This document shows, piece after piece, positions 44,303 through 54,535 of a stretch of 64,000 bases of DNA (the first letter of the stretch is position 1; every line of letters begins with the position of its first letter). Source of the stretch: an uncultured Marvinbryantia sp. (lineage in GTDB: Bacteria; Bacillota; Clostridia; Lachnospirales; Lachnospiraceae); assembly GCA_934408725.1 (NCBI GenBank), contig CAKRVB010000004.1, forward strand, positions 58,536-122,535, given 5' to 3'. Position numbers and translations under genes: made by a program. The notes under the pieces are model-generated. The model ran no database searches and was not told the DNA's origin. It saw nothing but the letters and a program-made list of their open reading frames with translations.

Positions 44303-44998
44303 TTACCTCTGTCCATAATATGCGTTGGCACCATGCTTGCGATAATAATGCTTATCCTGGAGTTCCTGCGGTGCCGGCTGGATTCTCGGATTGATCTGTT
44401 CTGCACGGGCTGCCATCTTGGCTACCTCTTCCAGAACGACTGCATTGTGTACTGCTTCGTGTCCGTCCTTTCCCCAGGTAAATGGTCCATGATTCTTGCA
44501 CAGGACTGCCGGAACAGCTTCGTAATCACGATCTTTGAATACATCTACGATCAGAAGACCGGTATTTTTCTCGTACTCATCAAATTCATGTCCGGTCAGA
44601 CATCTTGCACACGGGATCTCGCCATACATATAATCTGCATGTGTAGTGCCATAGCATGGAATGGATCTTCCTGCCTGTGCCCAGCTGGTAGCCCATGGAG
44701 AATGAGTATGTACCACGCCGCCGATCTTTGGGAATGCCTTATACAGCTCCAGATGGGTGGCAGTATCTGAAGATGGGTTATATCTTCCTTCTACTTTATT
44801 GCCATTTAAGTCCATCAGTACCATATCATCCGGTGTCAGCCTGTCATAATCCACACCGCTTGGTTTGATAGCGAAAATACCGCTTTCCCGGTCGATCTCG
44901 CTGACGTTTCCCCAGGTAAATGTAACCAGTCCGTATTTTGGAAGAAGCATATTTGCTTCATATACCCGTTTTTTTAATTCTTCTAACATAATCTGCAT
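44303..44998 (-). CDS. araD: L-ribulose-5-phosphate 4-epimerase
   Basis: Zinc enzyme converting L-ribulose-5-phosphate to D-xylulose-5-phosphate, the third step of L-arabinose catabolism. The 231-residue product shows YGLVTFTWGNVSEID, TPDDMVLMDLNGNKVEGRYNPSSDTATHLELYKAF, GGVVHTHSPWATSWAQAG (zinc histidines) and the C-terminal YYRKHGANAYYGQR. It lies 5 nt after araB. Confidence 0.96.
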   Translation of the reverse strand: MQIMLEELKKRVYEANMLLPKYGLVTFTWGNVSEIDRESGIFAIKPSGVDYDRLTPDDMVLMDLNGNKVEGRYNPSSDTATHLELYKAFPKIGGVVHTHSPWATSWAQAGRSIPCYGTTHADYMYGEIPCARCLTGHEFDEYEKNTGLLIVDVFKDRDYEAVPAVLCKNHGPFTWGKDGHEAVHNAVVLEEVAKMAARAEQINPRIQPAPQELQDKHYYRKHGANAYYGQR

Positions 44999-45003
44999 TC
45001 TCC

Positions 45004-46605
45004 TTAGCTGTTTACTTTTAATGTCTCTACGGCTGCCTTTTCTGCTGCCAGTACCGGTACATAAGATGCCATAAAGTCTTCAAATCCTTTTACATCCGCT
45101 GGATCCGGTGCCATGGTAGTTCCTTCCTGTCCGGCAAACACTTCTTTGCTTAAGTACTCATCCAGCGTCTGTCCTTCTGCTTTGTTCTTCATATAGGAAG
45201 CCAGAAGTGCAATACCCCATGCGCCGCCTTCTCCGGCTGTCTCCATAACGGTAACCGGTGTGTTCATAGCTGCTGCCATGATGCTCTGTCCAACACCTTT
45301 GGTCTTGAACAGTCCGCCGTGGCCCATGAGACGATCCAGTTCTACATTTTCCTGCTGTGTCAGGATATCCATACCCATCTTCAGAGTAGCTACGGAAGAA
45401 TACAGGTGAGATCTCATAAAGTTGGCCAGGTTAAAGTGTGCATTCGGAGTACGTACGAATAATGGGCGTCCCTCTTCCAGTCCGGAGATCGGTTCTCCTG
45501 AGAAGTAGTTGTAAGATACCAGTCCGCCGCAGTCTTTGTCACCTTCCATTGCCTTGTTGTACAGAGTTCCGTACAGATTATTCATATCTACTTCCATTCC
45601 CATAGTCTCCATGAACTCACGGAACAGACCTACCCATGCATTCAGATCAGATGTACAGGTATTGCAGTGAACCATAGCTACCAGACTGCCATCTGGTGTG
45701 GTTACCATATCCAGTTCCGGATAAGCCTTGGACAGATCCTTTTCCAGAACTGCCATCAGGAAAATAGAGGTTCCGGCAGATACGTTACCGGTACGCTGTT
45801 TGACACTGTTCGTTGCTGCCATACCGGTACCTGCATCACCTTCTGCCGGGCAAACTGGAATACCGCTTTTCAGCTTGCCGGATACATCCAGCTTCTTTGC
45901 ACCTTCTTCTGTCAGAACTCCGGCTTTTTCACCAGCTGTCAGAACCTTTGGAAGGATATCTCTCAGTTTCCATGGGAAGTGCTTATCTGCTACCAGTGCA
46001 TCAAACTTCTGTACCATGGTCTCATCATAATCCTTTTTGCTGCAATCGATCGGGAACATACCAGATGCATCACCGATACCCAGATTCTTTTCTCCGGTCA
46101 GCTGCCAGTGAATATAACCAGCCAGTGTGGTGAAGTATGTGATATCTTTTACATGTTCTTCTTCATTTAAGATTGCCTGGTACAGATGTGCAATGCTCCA
46201 TCTCTGTGGAATGTTGTAATTAAATTCTTTAAACAGTTTCTCTGATGCTTCTGCTGTGATCGTATTTCTCCAGGTACGGAACGGAACCAGAAGCTCATCC
46301 TCTTTGCCAAATGCCATGTATCCATGCATCATAGCAGAAAATCCGATAGCACCGATGTTCTCCAGTTCTACGTCATACTGCTTCTTCACATCTGCTGCCA
46401 TGTCTGCGTAGGCATCCTGCAGTCCACCCCAGATATCTTCCAGCGTATAAGTCCAGATACCGTTATCCAGGCGATTCTCCCATTCATGGCTTCCGGATGC
46501 GATCGGTGCATTGGTGGAATCTACCAGAACAGCTTTGATTCTGGTGGAACCGAATTCGATGCCAAGTGCTGTCTTTGCATTTAAAATATCTTCTCTAATA
46601 CCCAT
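45004..46605 (-). CDS. araB: L-ribulokinase (FGGY family)
   Basis: A 533-residue FGGY kinase phosphorylating L-ribulose. N-terminal [32 protein letters not shown]; later [27 protein letters not shown] and the ATP-binding [44 protein letters not shown]. It belongs to the clade of ribulokinases beside araA and araD in Firmicutes. The gap to araA contains a hairpin (46632-46664). Confidence 0.94.
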   Translation of the reverse strand: MGIREDILNAKTALGIEFGSTRIKAVLVDSTNAPIASGSHEWENRLDNGIWTYTLEDIWGGLQDAYADMAADVKKQYDVELENIGAIGFSAMMHGYMAFGKEDELLVPFRTWRNTITAEASEKLFKEFNYNIPQRWSIAHLYQAILNEEEHVKDITYFTTLAGYIHWQLTGEKNLGIGDASGMFPIDCSKKDYDETMVQKFDALVADKHFPWKLRDILPKVLTAGEKAGVLTEEGAKKLDVSGKLKSGIPVCPAEGDAGTGMAATNSVKQRTGNVSAGTSIFLMAVLEKDLSKAYPELDMVTTPDGSLVAMVHCNTCTSDLNAWVGLFREFMETMGMEVDMNNLYGTLYNKAMEGDKDCGGLVSYNYFSGEPISGLEEGRPLFVRTPNAHFNLANFMRSHLYSSVATLKMGMDILTQQENVELDRLMGHGGLFKTKGVGQSIMAAAMNTPVTVMETAGEGGAWGIALLASYMKNKAEGQTLDEYLSKEVFAGQEGTTMAPDPADVKGFEDFMASYVPVLAAEKAAVETLKVNS

Positions 46606-46631
46606 TTTTCTTCTTCTCCTTTAACCCATAG

Positions 46632-46664
46632 TACCGAGGGCAGATTTTTGCTCTGTCCTCGGTA
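46632..46664 (-). promoter_or_regulatory. Hairpin between araA and araB
   Basis: Minus strand ACCGAGG..CAGA pairs with TCTG..CCTCGGT, one mismatch, without a following T run on the minus strand. It may be a processing or stabilising element of the ara message. Confidence 0.5.
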
Positions 46665-46729
46665 ATTTTTACTTTGTTTATCTGATTACACGATTTGTTC
46701 CATGCTTCGCACTCCTGTAATCATGATAT

Positions 46730-48226
46730 CTATCTGTAGAAAATGCTTCCAAGCTGCAGATCTCTCTTGAAGTCTCTGATCTTGGTATCTTTGTCAATGT
46801 AAACAGCTTCGATACCCATTGCTGCTGCCCAGTCCCCCATCTGCTCTGCAGTCAGGTCATAAGAAAATGCAGTATGATGAGCTCCACCAGCCAGGATCCA
46901 TGCTTCTGCACCAGTTGCCAGACTCGGCTGCGGTGTCCAGAATGCAGTTGCCACCGGAAGCTTCGGCATTGGTTTTTCTACCTTCTTGCAGTCTACATCG
47001 TTGATGATCAGACGGAAGCGGTTACCCAGATCAACCAGTGAAGTGGCAATCGCCGGACCTGTCTTGGAGGTATAAACCAGACGCGCCGGATCTTCTCTGT
47101 CACCCATGGAAAGTGGGCAAACTTTGATGCCGATCGGGCCATCTGCGATGGTCGGGCAAACTTCCAGCATATGCGCTTCCAGAATACCTTCTTTTCCAGG
47201 AACCAGATTGTATGTATAGTCTTCCATGAAGGAAGTACCCTTTGGATTCTTCACACCGGCGGTCATGATCTTCATCAGACGAACCATAGCTGCGGTCTTC
47301 CAGTCACCTTCCGCTCCGAATCCATAACCTTTTTCCATCAGTCTCTGCATAGCCAGACCAGGAAGTTGCTGCAATGCTCCCAGATCACCGAAGTGAGTAA
47401 CGACTGCCTGATAATTCTTCTCTTCCAGGAACTTTTCAAAACCAATCTCGATGGCAGCCTGCACTGCTACATGTTTCTTAAATTCCTGAGGATCTCTTCC
47501 CTCCAGAATGATATCGTACTTGCTGTAGTACTCTTCTACCAGAGTATCGATCTCATTCTGTGGAACAGCAGATACATATTCTGCTACTTCGTTTACCGGA
47601 TAAGCATCTACTTCCCAGCCGAACTTGATCTGAGCTTCTACCTTGTCGCCTTCGGTAACAGCTACGTTTCTCATATTATCTGCCACACGGCATACACGGA
47701 TGTGACTGCTCTCCATGATACCGATTGCAGTAAGCATCCAGCTGGCGATTCGTTCCTGCACCTCTCTGTCAGCCCAGTAACCAACTACTACTTTTCTCTC
47801 GATTCCCATTCTGGAAACAATGTGGCCATATTCTCTGTCACCATGTGCAGACTGGTTCTCATTCATGAAATCCATATCAATGGTATCATATGGGATCTCA
47901 CGGTTAAACTGTGTATGAAGGTGCATCAATGGTTTGCGATATTCCTGCAGACCAAGAATCCATGACTTTGCAGGAGAGAAGGTGTGCATCCAGGTAATCA
48001 CACCTGCACATTCTTCATCTGCATTTGCTTCATTAAAGGTCTTACGAATCAGTTCATTCGTAATCAGAGTCGGCTTCCATACGATCTCATAAGGAAGTAC
48101 TCCGGACTTATTCAGCTCTTCCACAATCTTCTGTGAGTGCTCTGCTACATGTGCCAGACATTCGTCACCATACAGATCCTGAGAACCTGTACAAAACCAG
48201 AATTTGTAATTTTTCATTGTTTTCAT
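46730..48226 (-). CDS. araA: L-arabinose isomerase
   Basis: A 498-residue isomerase converting L-arabinose to L-ribulose, the first catabolic step. Visible motifs: YKFWFCTGSQDLYG, ITWMHTFSPAKSWILGLQEYRKPLMHLHTQFNREIPYDTIDMDFMNENQSAHGDREYG and TGAEAWILAGGAHHTAFSYDL. GGAGG lies 9 nt before the ATG. It is the promoter-proximal gene of the ara regulon; the region 48279-48332 holds a promoter and a direct repeat. Confidence 0.97.
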   Translation of the reverse strand: MKTMKNYKFWFCTGSQDLYGDECLAHVAEHSQKIVEELNKSGVLPYEIVWKPTLITNELIRKTFNEANADEECAGVITWMHTFSPAKSWILGLQEYRKPLMHLHTQFNREIPYDTIDMDFMNENQSAHGDREYGHIVSRMGIERKVVVGYWADREVQERIASWMLTAIGIMESSHIRVCRVADNMRNVAVTEGDKVEAQIKFGWEVDAYPVNEVAEYVSAVPQNEIDTLVEEYYSKYDIILEGRDPQEFKKHVAVQAAIEIGFEKFLEEKNYQAVVTHFGDLGALQQLPGLAMQRLMEKGYGFGAEGDWKTAAMVRLMKIMTAGVKNPKGTSFMEDYTYNLVPGKEGILEAHMLEVCPTIADGPIGIKVCPLSMGDREDPARLVYTSKTGPAIATSLVDLGNRFRLIINDVDCKKVEKPMPKLPVATAFWTPQPSLATGAEAWILAGGAHHTAFSYDLTAEQMGDWAAAMGIEAVYIDKDTKIRDFKRDLQLGSIFYR

Positions 48227-48278
48227 TGATGCAATCCTCCATATATTTTATAACTGTTTTACAAAAAAATCTATCTTA

Positions 48279-48332
48279 AATATATCGTGAATGGCATTTT
48301 CTCACAAGGGAAGAATTTGCGAATTTGGTTGG
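48279..48332 (-). promoter_or_regulatory. Promoter of araA with adjacent direct repeat
   Basis: Minus strand TTGTGA (48307-48302), 17-bp spacer, TATATT (48284-48279). Just upstream AAATTCGCAAATTC repeats AAATTC/CAAATTC, a possible operator. Confidence 0.55.
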
Positions 48333-48348
48333 ATATTTTTGTGATACT

Positions 48349-48378
48349 AAAAATGCCGCCAGCTTCCTGACGGCATTT
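48349..48378 (-). terminator. Terminator of the YqeY gene
   Basis: AAATGCCGTCAG and CTGGCGGCATTT form a hairpin ending in T on the minus strand, separating yqeY from the ara promoter. Confidence 0.75.
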
Positions 48379-48387
48379 CTCTCTATC

Positions 48388-48825
48388 TTATTTACACAGC
48401 TCTGCAACTACCTGATTAATGACTTTTCCATCGGCCTTGCCCTTCAGTTCAGCCATCACGGTCTTCATAATCATTCCTTTGTTCTTCGTTGCCAGTACTT
48501 CTGCGAACTTCTCCTGAAGCACTGCTTTTACTTCTTCTGCAGACATCTGCTGTGGTGCAAATTCCTGCATCACATTATAACGGAACTGATATTCATCCTT
48601 CAGGTCTGCTCTGCTGTCCGGGCAGGTATCAATCTGCTCTTTTACAGACTTCAGCTCTTTTAAGATTACCTGATCTACCATAGATGTCGGAATATCTTCT
48701 CTGCATCCTGCATCGATTCCTGCTTTTTTCACTGCGGAAACCAGTGCGGAAATAGCATCCTTTCTTGGCTTGTCCTTTGCTTTCATTGCTGCGATCATTG
48801 CAGACTGTAATGTTGCTAATTCCAT
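48388..48825 (-). CDS. yqeY: GatB/YqeY domain protein
   Basis: A 145-residue protein of the YqeY family, related to the tail domain of the GatB subunit of tRNA amidotransferase. Visible: MKAKDKPRKDAISALVSAVKKAGIDAG, FAPQQMSAEEVKAVLQEKF, and the C-terminal KTVMAELKGKADGKVINQVVAELCK. It probably binds tRNA, but its role is not established. The ATG at 48825 (GAGG at 9 nt) is preferred to a TTG at 48834. Confidence 0.92.
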   Translation of the reverse strand: MELATLQSAMIAAMKAKDKPRKDAISALVSAVKKAGIDAGCREDIPTSMVDQVILKELKSVKEQIDTCPDSRADLKDEYQFRYNVMQEFAPQQMSAEEVKAVLQEKFAEVLATKNKGMIMKTVMAELKGKADGKVINQVVAELCK

Positions 48826-48924
48826 ATCATCCAACCTCTTTTCTCAATGTGTTCTGGATTTAATCTATCACAGGTTTCTCCGTATTTCAATATAAGCTGC
48901 CGAAAAAACTTCCTATAAGTTTCC

Positions 48925-48953
48925 TTGCATTATCATATGGTTTTTGCTACACT
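48925..48953 (+). promoter_or_regulatory. Promoter of the secreted SH3-like protein
   Basis: TTGCAT (48925-48930), 17-bp spacer, TACACT (48948-48953). Confidence 0.65.
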
Positions 48954-49009
48954 AAATTTGTCAGAATATACTAACTGACTAAACTATCCAAAAGTGAGGG
49001 AAATGAATT

Positions 49010-49882
49010 ATGAAAGCATTCAAAAAACTATCCATGTGTCTCTTATCCGGTATGCTTTGCTTCGGTCTCGGTGCCACCACTCAGGCTGCAACGAAGGTCG
49101 GAAATGGTGTCTATGAAATGTCTACCTGGGCAGATGAAGGCGCTGAAACAGACACACTTACTTCCGTTGATATCACCGGTGATGGTAAAACCGACAAAAT
49201 CGAAACCGTAACTACCAGTGATGAAATTGAACTGAAGGTAAATGATAAGATCGTCAGAATGTATCTTACCGGCAGCACCAATATCCAGGTTGTTACCCTT
49301 TCCCAAAAATCCTTTTTCGAAATCACTACTTATGAAAATGGTAACAAGATCAACTGTGGCTTATACGAAATGAAAAAGAACAAGCTGACTCGTGTTCTGG
49401 ATTATAAAAAACTGGTGAACCTGAAGCAGTATGTGAAAAACAACTTTATTACCAGTAACGGCTGCTGGGGTGGTTTCCAGGCAACAAAAGTAAAAGGAAA
49501 TACCATTTATCTGCGTGGATGGTTCGGAACTAAGAATCTTGGCCAGGTAAATGCCTTCAACCTTCCGCTTTCTTATTCCGGGAAAAAATTCACACTGAAA
49601 TCAACAGCAGTTTCTGCAAATGTTGGTATCATTCCTTCCAACAGCGAAGACTTTACAAGAACCTTTACCGCAGCTCAGAAAATCCAGACCTACAAATCCG
49701 CTGGTTCTTCCAAAAAGGCGTTTGTCATTAAGAAAAACGCTAAATTTGCTGTGAAAAAACTAGCTGTTGTGAAAAAGAATATCTACGTTCAGATAAAATC
49801 CGGAAGCAAGACCGGATGGATCAAGTTAAATACATCCAATAAAAAGATGGTAAAATATGCATCTATTTCGGTTGCAGGTTAG
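49010..49882 (+). CDS. Secreted protein with SH3-like C-terminus, unknown function
   Basis: A 290-residue exported protein I cannot assign to a known family. The signal peptide MKAFKKLSMCLLSGMLCFGLGATTQA ends in an A-x-A site. Residues 45-110 look like an EF-hand-like or FG-GAP-like segment (DITGDGKTDKIETV). The C-terminal 70 residues (AKFAVKKLAVVKKNIYVQIKSGSKTGWIKL) resemble bacterial SH3 domains. GTGAGGG lies before the ATG. It is a single-gene unit, with terminator 49917-49955 separating it from repeat array 2. Confidence 0.8.
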   Translation: MKAFKKLSMCLLSGMLCFGLGATTQAATKVGNGVYEMSTWADEGAETDTLTSVDITGDGKTDKIETVTTSDEIELKVNDKIVRMYLTGSTNIQVVTLSQKSFFEITTYENGNKINCGLYEMKKNKLTRVLDYKKLVNLKQYVKNNFITSNGCWGGFQATKVKGNTIYLRGWFGTKNLGQVNAFNLPLSYSGKKFTLKSTAVSANVGIIPSNSEDFTRTFTAAQKIQTYKSAGSSKKAFVIKKNAKFAVKKLAVVKKNIYVQIKSGSKTGWIKLNTSNKKMVKYASISVAG

Positions 49883-49916
49883 GCACTTGTTCTAACATTC
49901 CAGATAATTTCAAAAT

Positions 49917-49955
49917 GGTACATCGTATTCCATCATGCGATGTACCGTTTTTTTT
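49917..49955 (+). terminator. Terminator of the secreted SH3-like protein
   Basis: GGTACATCG pairs with CGATGTACC, then eight T. Confidence 0.9.
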
Positions 49956-49980
49956 GACTCGTTTGATGCGCTATCCCAGT

Positions 49981-50525
49981 TTTTTCGGATTCAACTTGTT
50001 TTTTCTTTTCCGGGGTCGGATCAGCCCCGGTTACCCGATACCTGACCGCGGATTTCGCTCGCTTCTTCTTTTCCGCGGTCGGCGCAGACCTTGCTACCCA
50101 CTACCTGACCGCGGATTCCGCTTGCTTCTTCTTTTCCGCGGTCGGCGCAGGACTGGCTACCCACTACCTGACCGCGGATTCCGCTTGCTTCTTCTTTTCC
50201 GGGGTCGGCGCAGACCTTGCTACCCACTACCTGACCGCGGATTCCGCTTGCTTCTTCTTTTCCGGGGCCGGCGCAGACCTTGCTACCCGATACCTGACTG
50301 CGGATTCCGCTTGTTTCTTCTTTTCCGGGGGCGAATCAGGACTGGCTACCCGATACCTGACCGCGGATTCGGCTTGCTTCTTCTTTTCCGGGGTCGGCAC
50401 AGACCTGGTTACCCACTACCTGACCGCGGATTCAGCTTGCTTCTTCTTTTCCGGGGTCGGCGCAGACCTGGCTACCCACTACCTGACCGCGGATTTCGCT
50501 TGCTTCTTCTTTTCCTGGGCCAGGC
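49981..50525. repeat. 63-bp tandem repeat array 2 (eight units plus a degenerate one)
   Basis: The GACCGCGGA-like anchor recurs at 50044, 50107, 50170, 50233, 50296, 50359, 50422 and 50485, exactly 63 bp apart; a degenerate unit starts near 49981. The conserved block (anchor, 19 nt with GCTTGCTTCTTCTTT, TCCGGGGTC or TCCGCGGTC) matches array 1 at almost all positions, while the other 25 nt of the unit differ. At 50044 and 50107 the two arms pair perfectly over 9 bp. A plus-strand frame is open for 219 codons, but no ribosome site is seen. Terminators bound the array on both sides (49917-49955, 50563-50599). Confidence 0.9.
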
Positions 50526-50562
50526 TAGCGCAAACGCAATAAAAAATAACGCTTTTCCGTAT

Positions 50563-50599
50563 AAAAAAAGATGATAATTTGTTATTTATCATCTTTTTT
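50563..50599. terminator. Bidirectional terminator of the trp operon
   Basis: AAAAAAGATGATAA pairs with TTATCATCTTTTTT with flanking A and T runs, between trpA and array 2. Confidence 0.85.
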
Positions 50600-50635
50600 C
50601 TGCTCTGTACTATATCACTATTCATTTGTATTCTT

Positions 50636-51415
50636 CTACCGAACTTCTCTCACTGCATCTTTCATGCTCTTAATATAGTCTTTCACATATGGTACGCATT
50701 CTTCTCCATACTGTCCACACAGTTTCACAATCGCACTTCCCACGATGGCTCCGTCTGATACGGCTGCCATCTTTGCTGCCTGTTCTGGTGTGGAGATGCC
50801 GAATCCGATGGCGCACGGGATGTCTTTTGCTTCTTTGACCAGTTTCACCATGGCACCGATGTCGGTAGTGATCTCTTTTCGCACACCGGTTACCCCCAGG
50901 GATGAGACACAGTAAACGAATCCACTGGCTTCTTTTGCGATCATGGAAATGCGTTCATGGGAGGTCGGAGCTATCAGAGAAATCAGATCCAGACCGTATT
51001 TTTTACACGGTTCATCAAATTCTGCTTTTTCTTCGAATGGCACATCCGGAAGAATCAGTCCATCCATACCGATCTCCGCAGCTGTTTGCAAAAAGCGGTC
51101 GGTTCCGTAGGAATATACCACATTGGCATAAGTCATAAACACCAGCGGAATCTGTGTGTTTTTGCGGATTTTCCGCACCATATCAAAGATCTTATCGGTG
51201 GTCACGCCGCCGCTTAACGCACGGATATTTGCCGCCTGAATGACCACCCCTTCTGCAGTCGGATCTGAGAATGGAATACCCAGTTCGATCAGGTCTGCCC
51301 CTGCTTCTTCCGCCGCATAGACCAGTTGCTCTGTCACTTCCAGAGACGGATCTCCACAGGTAATAAATGGAATAAATGCTTTTCCGTTTTCAAATGCTTT
51401 CTTTACGTTACTCAT
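50636..51415 (-). CDS. trpA: Tryptophan synthase alpha subunit
   Basis: A 259-residue TIM-barrel subunit splitting indole-3-glycerol phosphate to indole. Visible: [49 protein letters not shown] and GVRKEITTD. The start at 51415 overlaps the trpB stop region (ATGAGTAA) and follows GGGGAGG. It is the last gene of the operon. Confidence 0.96.
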   Translation of the reverse strand: MSNVKKAFENGKAFIPFITCGDPSLEVTEQLVYAAEEAGADLIELGIPFSDPTAEGVVIQAANIRALSGGVTTDKIFDMVRKIRKNTQIPLVFMTYANVVYSYGTDRFLQTAAEIGMDGLILPDVPFEEKAEFDEPCKKYGLDLISLIAPTSHERISMIAKEASGFVYCVSSLGVTGVRKEITTDIGAMVKLVKEAKDIPCAIGFGISTPEQAAKMAAVSDGAIVGSAIVKLCGQYGEECVPYVKDYIKSMKDAVREVR

Positions 51416-52595
51416 GGATATCCTCCCCTCTGTATCTGGCGATTGCTGCACAGTCCTTATCTCCTCTTCCAGAAATTGTAATGACAATGATCTGATCTCT
51501 GCTCATGGTCGGTGCCAGTTTTCTTGCATAAGCTACGGCATGAGCACTCTCAATGGCCGGAATGATGCCTTCAGTTCTGGAAAGATATTCAAAGGCCTCT
51601 ACTGCTTCCTCATCGGTCACTGGCACATATTCTGCTCTTCCGATATCATAAAGATGTGCATGTTCCGGTCCGATACCTGGATAATCCAGCCCTGCGGAAA
51701 TCGAGTAAACCGGAGCAATCTGTCCATATTCATCCTGACAGAAGTAAGACTTCATACCATGGAAAATGCCCAGACGACCTGTTGCAATCGTAGCTGCTGT
51801 CTCTGCAGTATTGACACCTCTTCCTGCTGCCTCACAACCGATAAGACGTACATCTTTATCTTCAATAAAGTTATAAAATGTTCCGATGGCATTGGAGCCG
51901 CCGCCCACGCAGGCCAGTACAGCATCTGGGAGTCTGCCCTCTTTTTCCAGCATCTGCTCTTTGATCTCTTTGGAAATCACAGCCTGAAAATCTCTCACAA
52001 TGGTCGGGAATGGATGCGGACCCATAACAGATCCCAGACAATAGTGAGTATCCTCCATCCGGTTGGTCCATTCACGGAATGCTTCTGATACAGCATCCTT
52101 CAGGGTTCCGGTACCGGATTTTACAGGGATGACCGTTGCTCCCAGAAGTCTCATACGATATACATTCAATGCCTGACGGATGGTATCTTCTTCTCCCATA
52201 TATACCACACATTCCATATCCAGAAGCGCTGCTGCGGTGGCGGTAGCCACACCATGCTGACCGGCTCCTGTCTCCGCAATCAGACGGGTCTTTCCCATCT
52301 TCTTAGCCAGCAGTGCCTGTCCCAGTACGTTATTGATTTTATGTGCTCCGGTATGGTTCAGATCCTCTCGCTTCAGATAGATCTTTGCCCCGCCCAGATC
52401 CTTTGTCATACGTTCTGCATAATACAGACGGGATGGTCTTCCTGCATAGTCATTTAACAGCTGTGTCAGTTCTGCCTGAAACTCCGGGTCTTTTTTATAA
52501 TGTTCGTAGGCTGCTTCCAGTTCAATCACTGCATTCATCAGTGTCTCTGGAATGTACTGTCCTCCGTGGACGCCAAATCTTCCTTTACTAGACAT
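51408..52595 (-). CDS. trpB: Tryptophan synthase beta subunit
   Basis: A 395-residue PLP subunit joining indole with serine. The PLP lysine lies in [27 protein letters not shown] near residue 85; the conserved [28 protein letters not shown] and [15 protein letters not shown] are intact. It follows trpC directly, without the usual trpF. Confidence 0.97.
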   Translation of the reverse strand: MSSKGRFGVHGGQYIPETLMNAVIELEAAYEHYKKDPEFQAELTQLLNDYAGRPSRLYYAERMTKDLGGAKIYLKREDLNHTGAHKINNVLGQALLAKKMGKTRLIAETGAGQHGVATATAAALLDMECVVYMGEEDTIRQALNVYRMRLLGATVIPVKSGTGTLKDAVSEAFREWTNRMEDTHYCLGSVMGPHPFPTIVRDFQAVISKEIKEQMLEKEGRLPDAVLACVGGGSNAIGTFYNFIEDKDVRLIGCEAAGRGVNTAETAATIATGRLGIFHGMKSYFCQDEYGQIAPVYSISAGLDYPGIGPEHAHLYDIGRAEYVPVTDEEAVEAFEYLSRTEGIIPAIESAHAVAYARKLAPTMSRDQIIVITISGRGDKDCAAIARYRGEDIHE

Positions 52596-52679
52596 CTTCT
52601 CTTGCTCCTTTTGTTCTTAAAATTATCTCTGGCTATATTGCTATATATCTTTACACAACCAGTTGCATCTGCATCATAG

Positions 52680-53495
52680 TTATATTGTAGTTCCGTTTTT
52701 CAACTCATCCAGCATTGCTTTCTTATCTGCTGCCCGCATCAGGGTCTCTCCGATCAGCACTGCATCGGTTCCGTTTTCCCGAAGTGCCTGTATATCCGTA
52801 TGGTTTTTGATACCACTTTCCGATACAAAAAGTACATCAGATGGCACCATACTGCGAAGCCTTCTGCTCTGTTCCACATCCACTGTGAAGTTCTTCAGGT
52901 TCCGGTTATTGACTCCCAGAATCTTTGCCCCAGCTTTCAAAGCACGATCGATTTCTTCTTCCGTATGTGCTTCTGTCAGTACGGACAGCCCAAGTTCTGC
53001 TGCCAGCTGATGCCATGCCGCAAGCTGTCCATCATCTAAGATTGCACAGATCAGCAGGATGGCTGACGCTCCCAGATTCTTAGCCTGATAAATCATATAT
53101 TCATCAATAATAAAATCCTTGCGCAGTACCGGGATCTGTACCTGGTCTGTGATTTCTTTTAAATATGCATCCTTTCCCAGAAACCAGAAGGGTTCCGTCA
53201 GACAGGAGATGGCTGAAGCTCCTGCCTGTTCGTATTCTCTGGCAATCTGCAGATAAGGGAATTCTTCTGCAATGATCCCCTTGGATGGGGATGCTTTCTT
53301 TACCTCACAGATAAAGGAAATGTCTTCCCCTGCCAGTGCCTGCTGAAAACGGTAGTGAAACTTCCCATTCCCGGCTGCTTTTTCAGCAGCTGTCTTCTCT
53401 TCTGCCATCCCTCTGACCGTCTCCAGTGATACCTTTTTCTTTTCTGCCTCGGTTCGTTCACGGGTCTTTGCTGCGATCTCGTCTAAAATATTCAT
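52680..53495 (-). CDS. trpC: Indole-3-glycerol phosphate synthase
   Basis: A 271-residue TIM-barrel enzyme with ICEVKKASPSKGIIAEEFPYLQIAREYEQAGASAISCLTEP, LRKDFIIDEYMIYQAKNLGASAILLI, GVNNRNLKNFTVD and VSESGIKNHTDI. It is of normal single-domain length, so it is not fused to trpF. Confidence 0.96.
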   Translation of the reverse strand: MNILDEIAAKTRERTEAEKKKVSLETVRGMAEEKTAAEKAAGNGKFHYRFQQALAGEDISFICEVKKASPSKGIIAEEFPYLQIAREYEQAGASAISCLTEPFWFLGKDAYLKEITDQVQIPVLRKDFIIDEYMIYQAKNLGASAILLICAILDDGQLAAWHQLAAELGLSVLTEAHTEEEIDRALKAGAKILGVNNRNLKNFTVDVEQSRRLRSMVPSDVLFVSESGIKNHTDIQALRENGTDAVLIGETLMRAADKKAMLDELKNGTTI

Positions 53496-53509
53496 GTTGC
53501 TGTCCTCTG

Positions 53510-54520
53510 CTATGCGTTACTTCTGACAATAAATTCTTCCAGTTTCTTCATCGCTGCACCACTGTCAATGAGCTGTTCTGCCATGCGCACGCCCTCTTCC
53601 AGTGTCTCAGTTTTTCCTGCAATATACAATGCTGCTCCCGCATTCATGCAGACGGCATTTCTCCTGGTTCCTTTTTCCGTTCCATTTAAAATGGCTTTTG
53701 TAATCGCTGCATTTTCCTGCGGTGTGCCTCCGGTCAGTTCTTCCGGTTTCCCTGCTGCGTAACCGAACTGTTCCGGTGTAATCTCATAAGAAGTGAATCC
53801 TCCATTCTTGATTTCACATACGACTGTCGGTCCGCAGGCGGAGATCTCATCCAGCTTTTCTTTTCCAAAAACTACCATGCCGCGTTTTACGCCAAGATTT
53901 GCCATAACCTGTGCCAGAGGCTCTACCAGCAGTTCGTCGTAGACACCCATCAGTTCCATGTTGGCACCTGCCGGATTGGACAGTGGGCCTAAAATATTAA
54001 ATACCGTACGGATACCCAGTTCTTTTCGAACCGGAGCCACATACTTCATAGCAGTATGATATTTCTGTGCAAACAGGAAACAAATGTTGATATTTTTCAA
54101 TAAGGCCAGGCTCTCCTCAGGCTCCAGTGTAATCTTCACACCAAGGGCTTCCAGTACATCTGCTGCCCCGCTCTTTGAAGATGCAGCACGGTTTCCGTGT
54201 TTGGCCACCGGCACACCGCCTGCTGCGATAACCAGTGAAGATGTGGTGGAAATGTTAAAAGAATTGGATCCGTCTCCGCCGGTTCCTACGATCTCCAGCA
54301 CATCCATATCATGAAGAAGCTTCGTTCCATGAGCTCTCATAGCCGCTGCAGAAGCGGTGATCTCATCAATGGTTTCTCCCTTCAGTGCCAGAGCTGTCAG
54401 GTAAGATGCCATCTGAATCTGGCTGGCTTCTCCACTCATAATCTCATCCATGACTTTTTCAGCCTGTTCATACGTTAAATCCTGTTTCTTCGCCAGTGCG
54501 ATAATTGCTTCTTTGATCAT
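53510..54520 (-). CDS. trpD: Anthranilate phosphoribosyltransferase
   Basis: A 336-residue enzyme with [50 protein letters not shown] (phosphoribosyl pyrophosphate site), [11 protein letters not shown] and CMNAGAALY. Its stop lies 15 nt before trpC. Confidence 0.97.
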   Translation of the reverse strand: MIKEAIIALAKKQDLTYEQAEKVMDEIMSGEASQIQMASYLTALALKGETIDEITASAAAMRAHGTKLLHDMDVLEIVGTGGDGSNSFNISTTSSLVIAAGGVPVAKHGNRAASSKSGAADVLEALGVKITLEPEESLALLKNINICFLFAQKYHTAMKYVAPVRKELGIRTVFNILGPLSNPAGANMELMGVYDELLVEPLAQVMANLGVKRGMVVFGKEKLDEISACGPTVVCEIKNGGFTSYEITPEQFGYAAGKPEELTGGTPQENAAITKAILNGTEKGTRRNAVCMNAGAALYIAGKTETLEEGVRMAEQLIDSGAAMKKLEEFIVRSNA

Positions 54521-54535
54521 GATCTGTTTCCTCCA

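Noticed and set aside
49915-50574. Plus-strand 219-codon open frame in array 2 (LLLLFRGR repeats)
   Set aside because: Same reasoning; it starts inside the terminator region and has no ribosome site. It remains the main alternative if peptide evidence appears.
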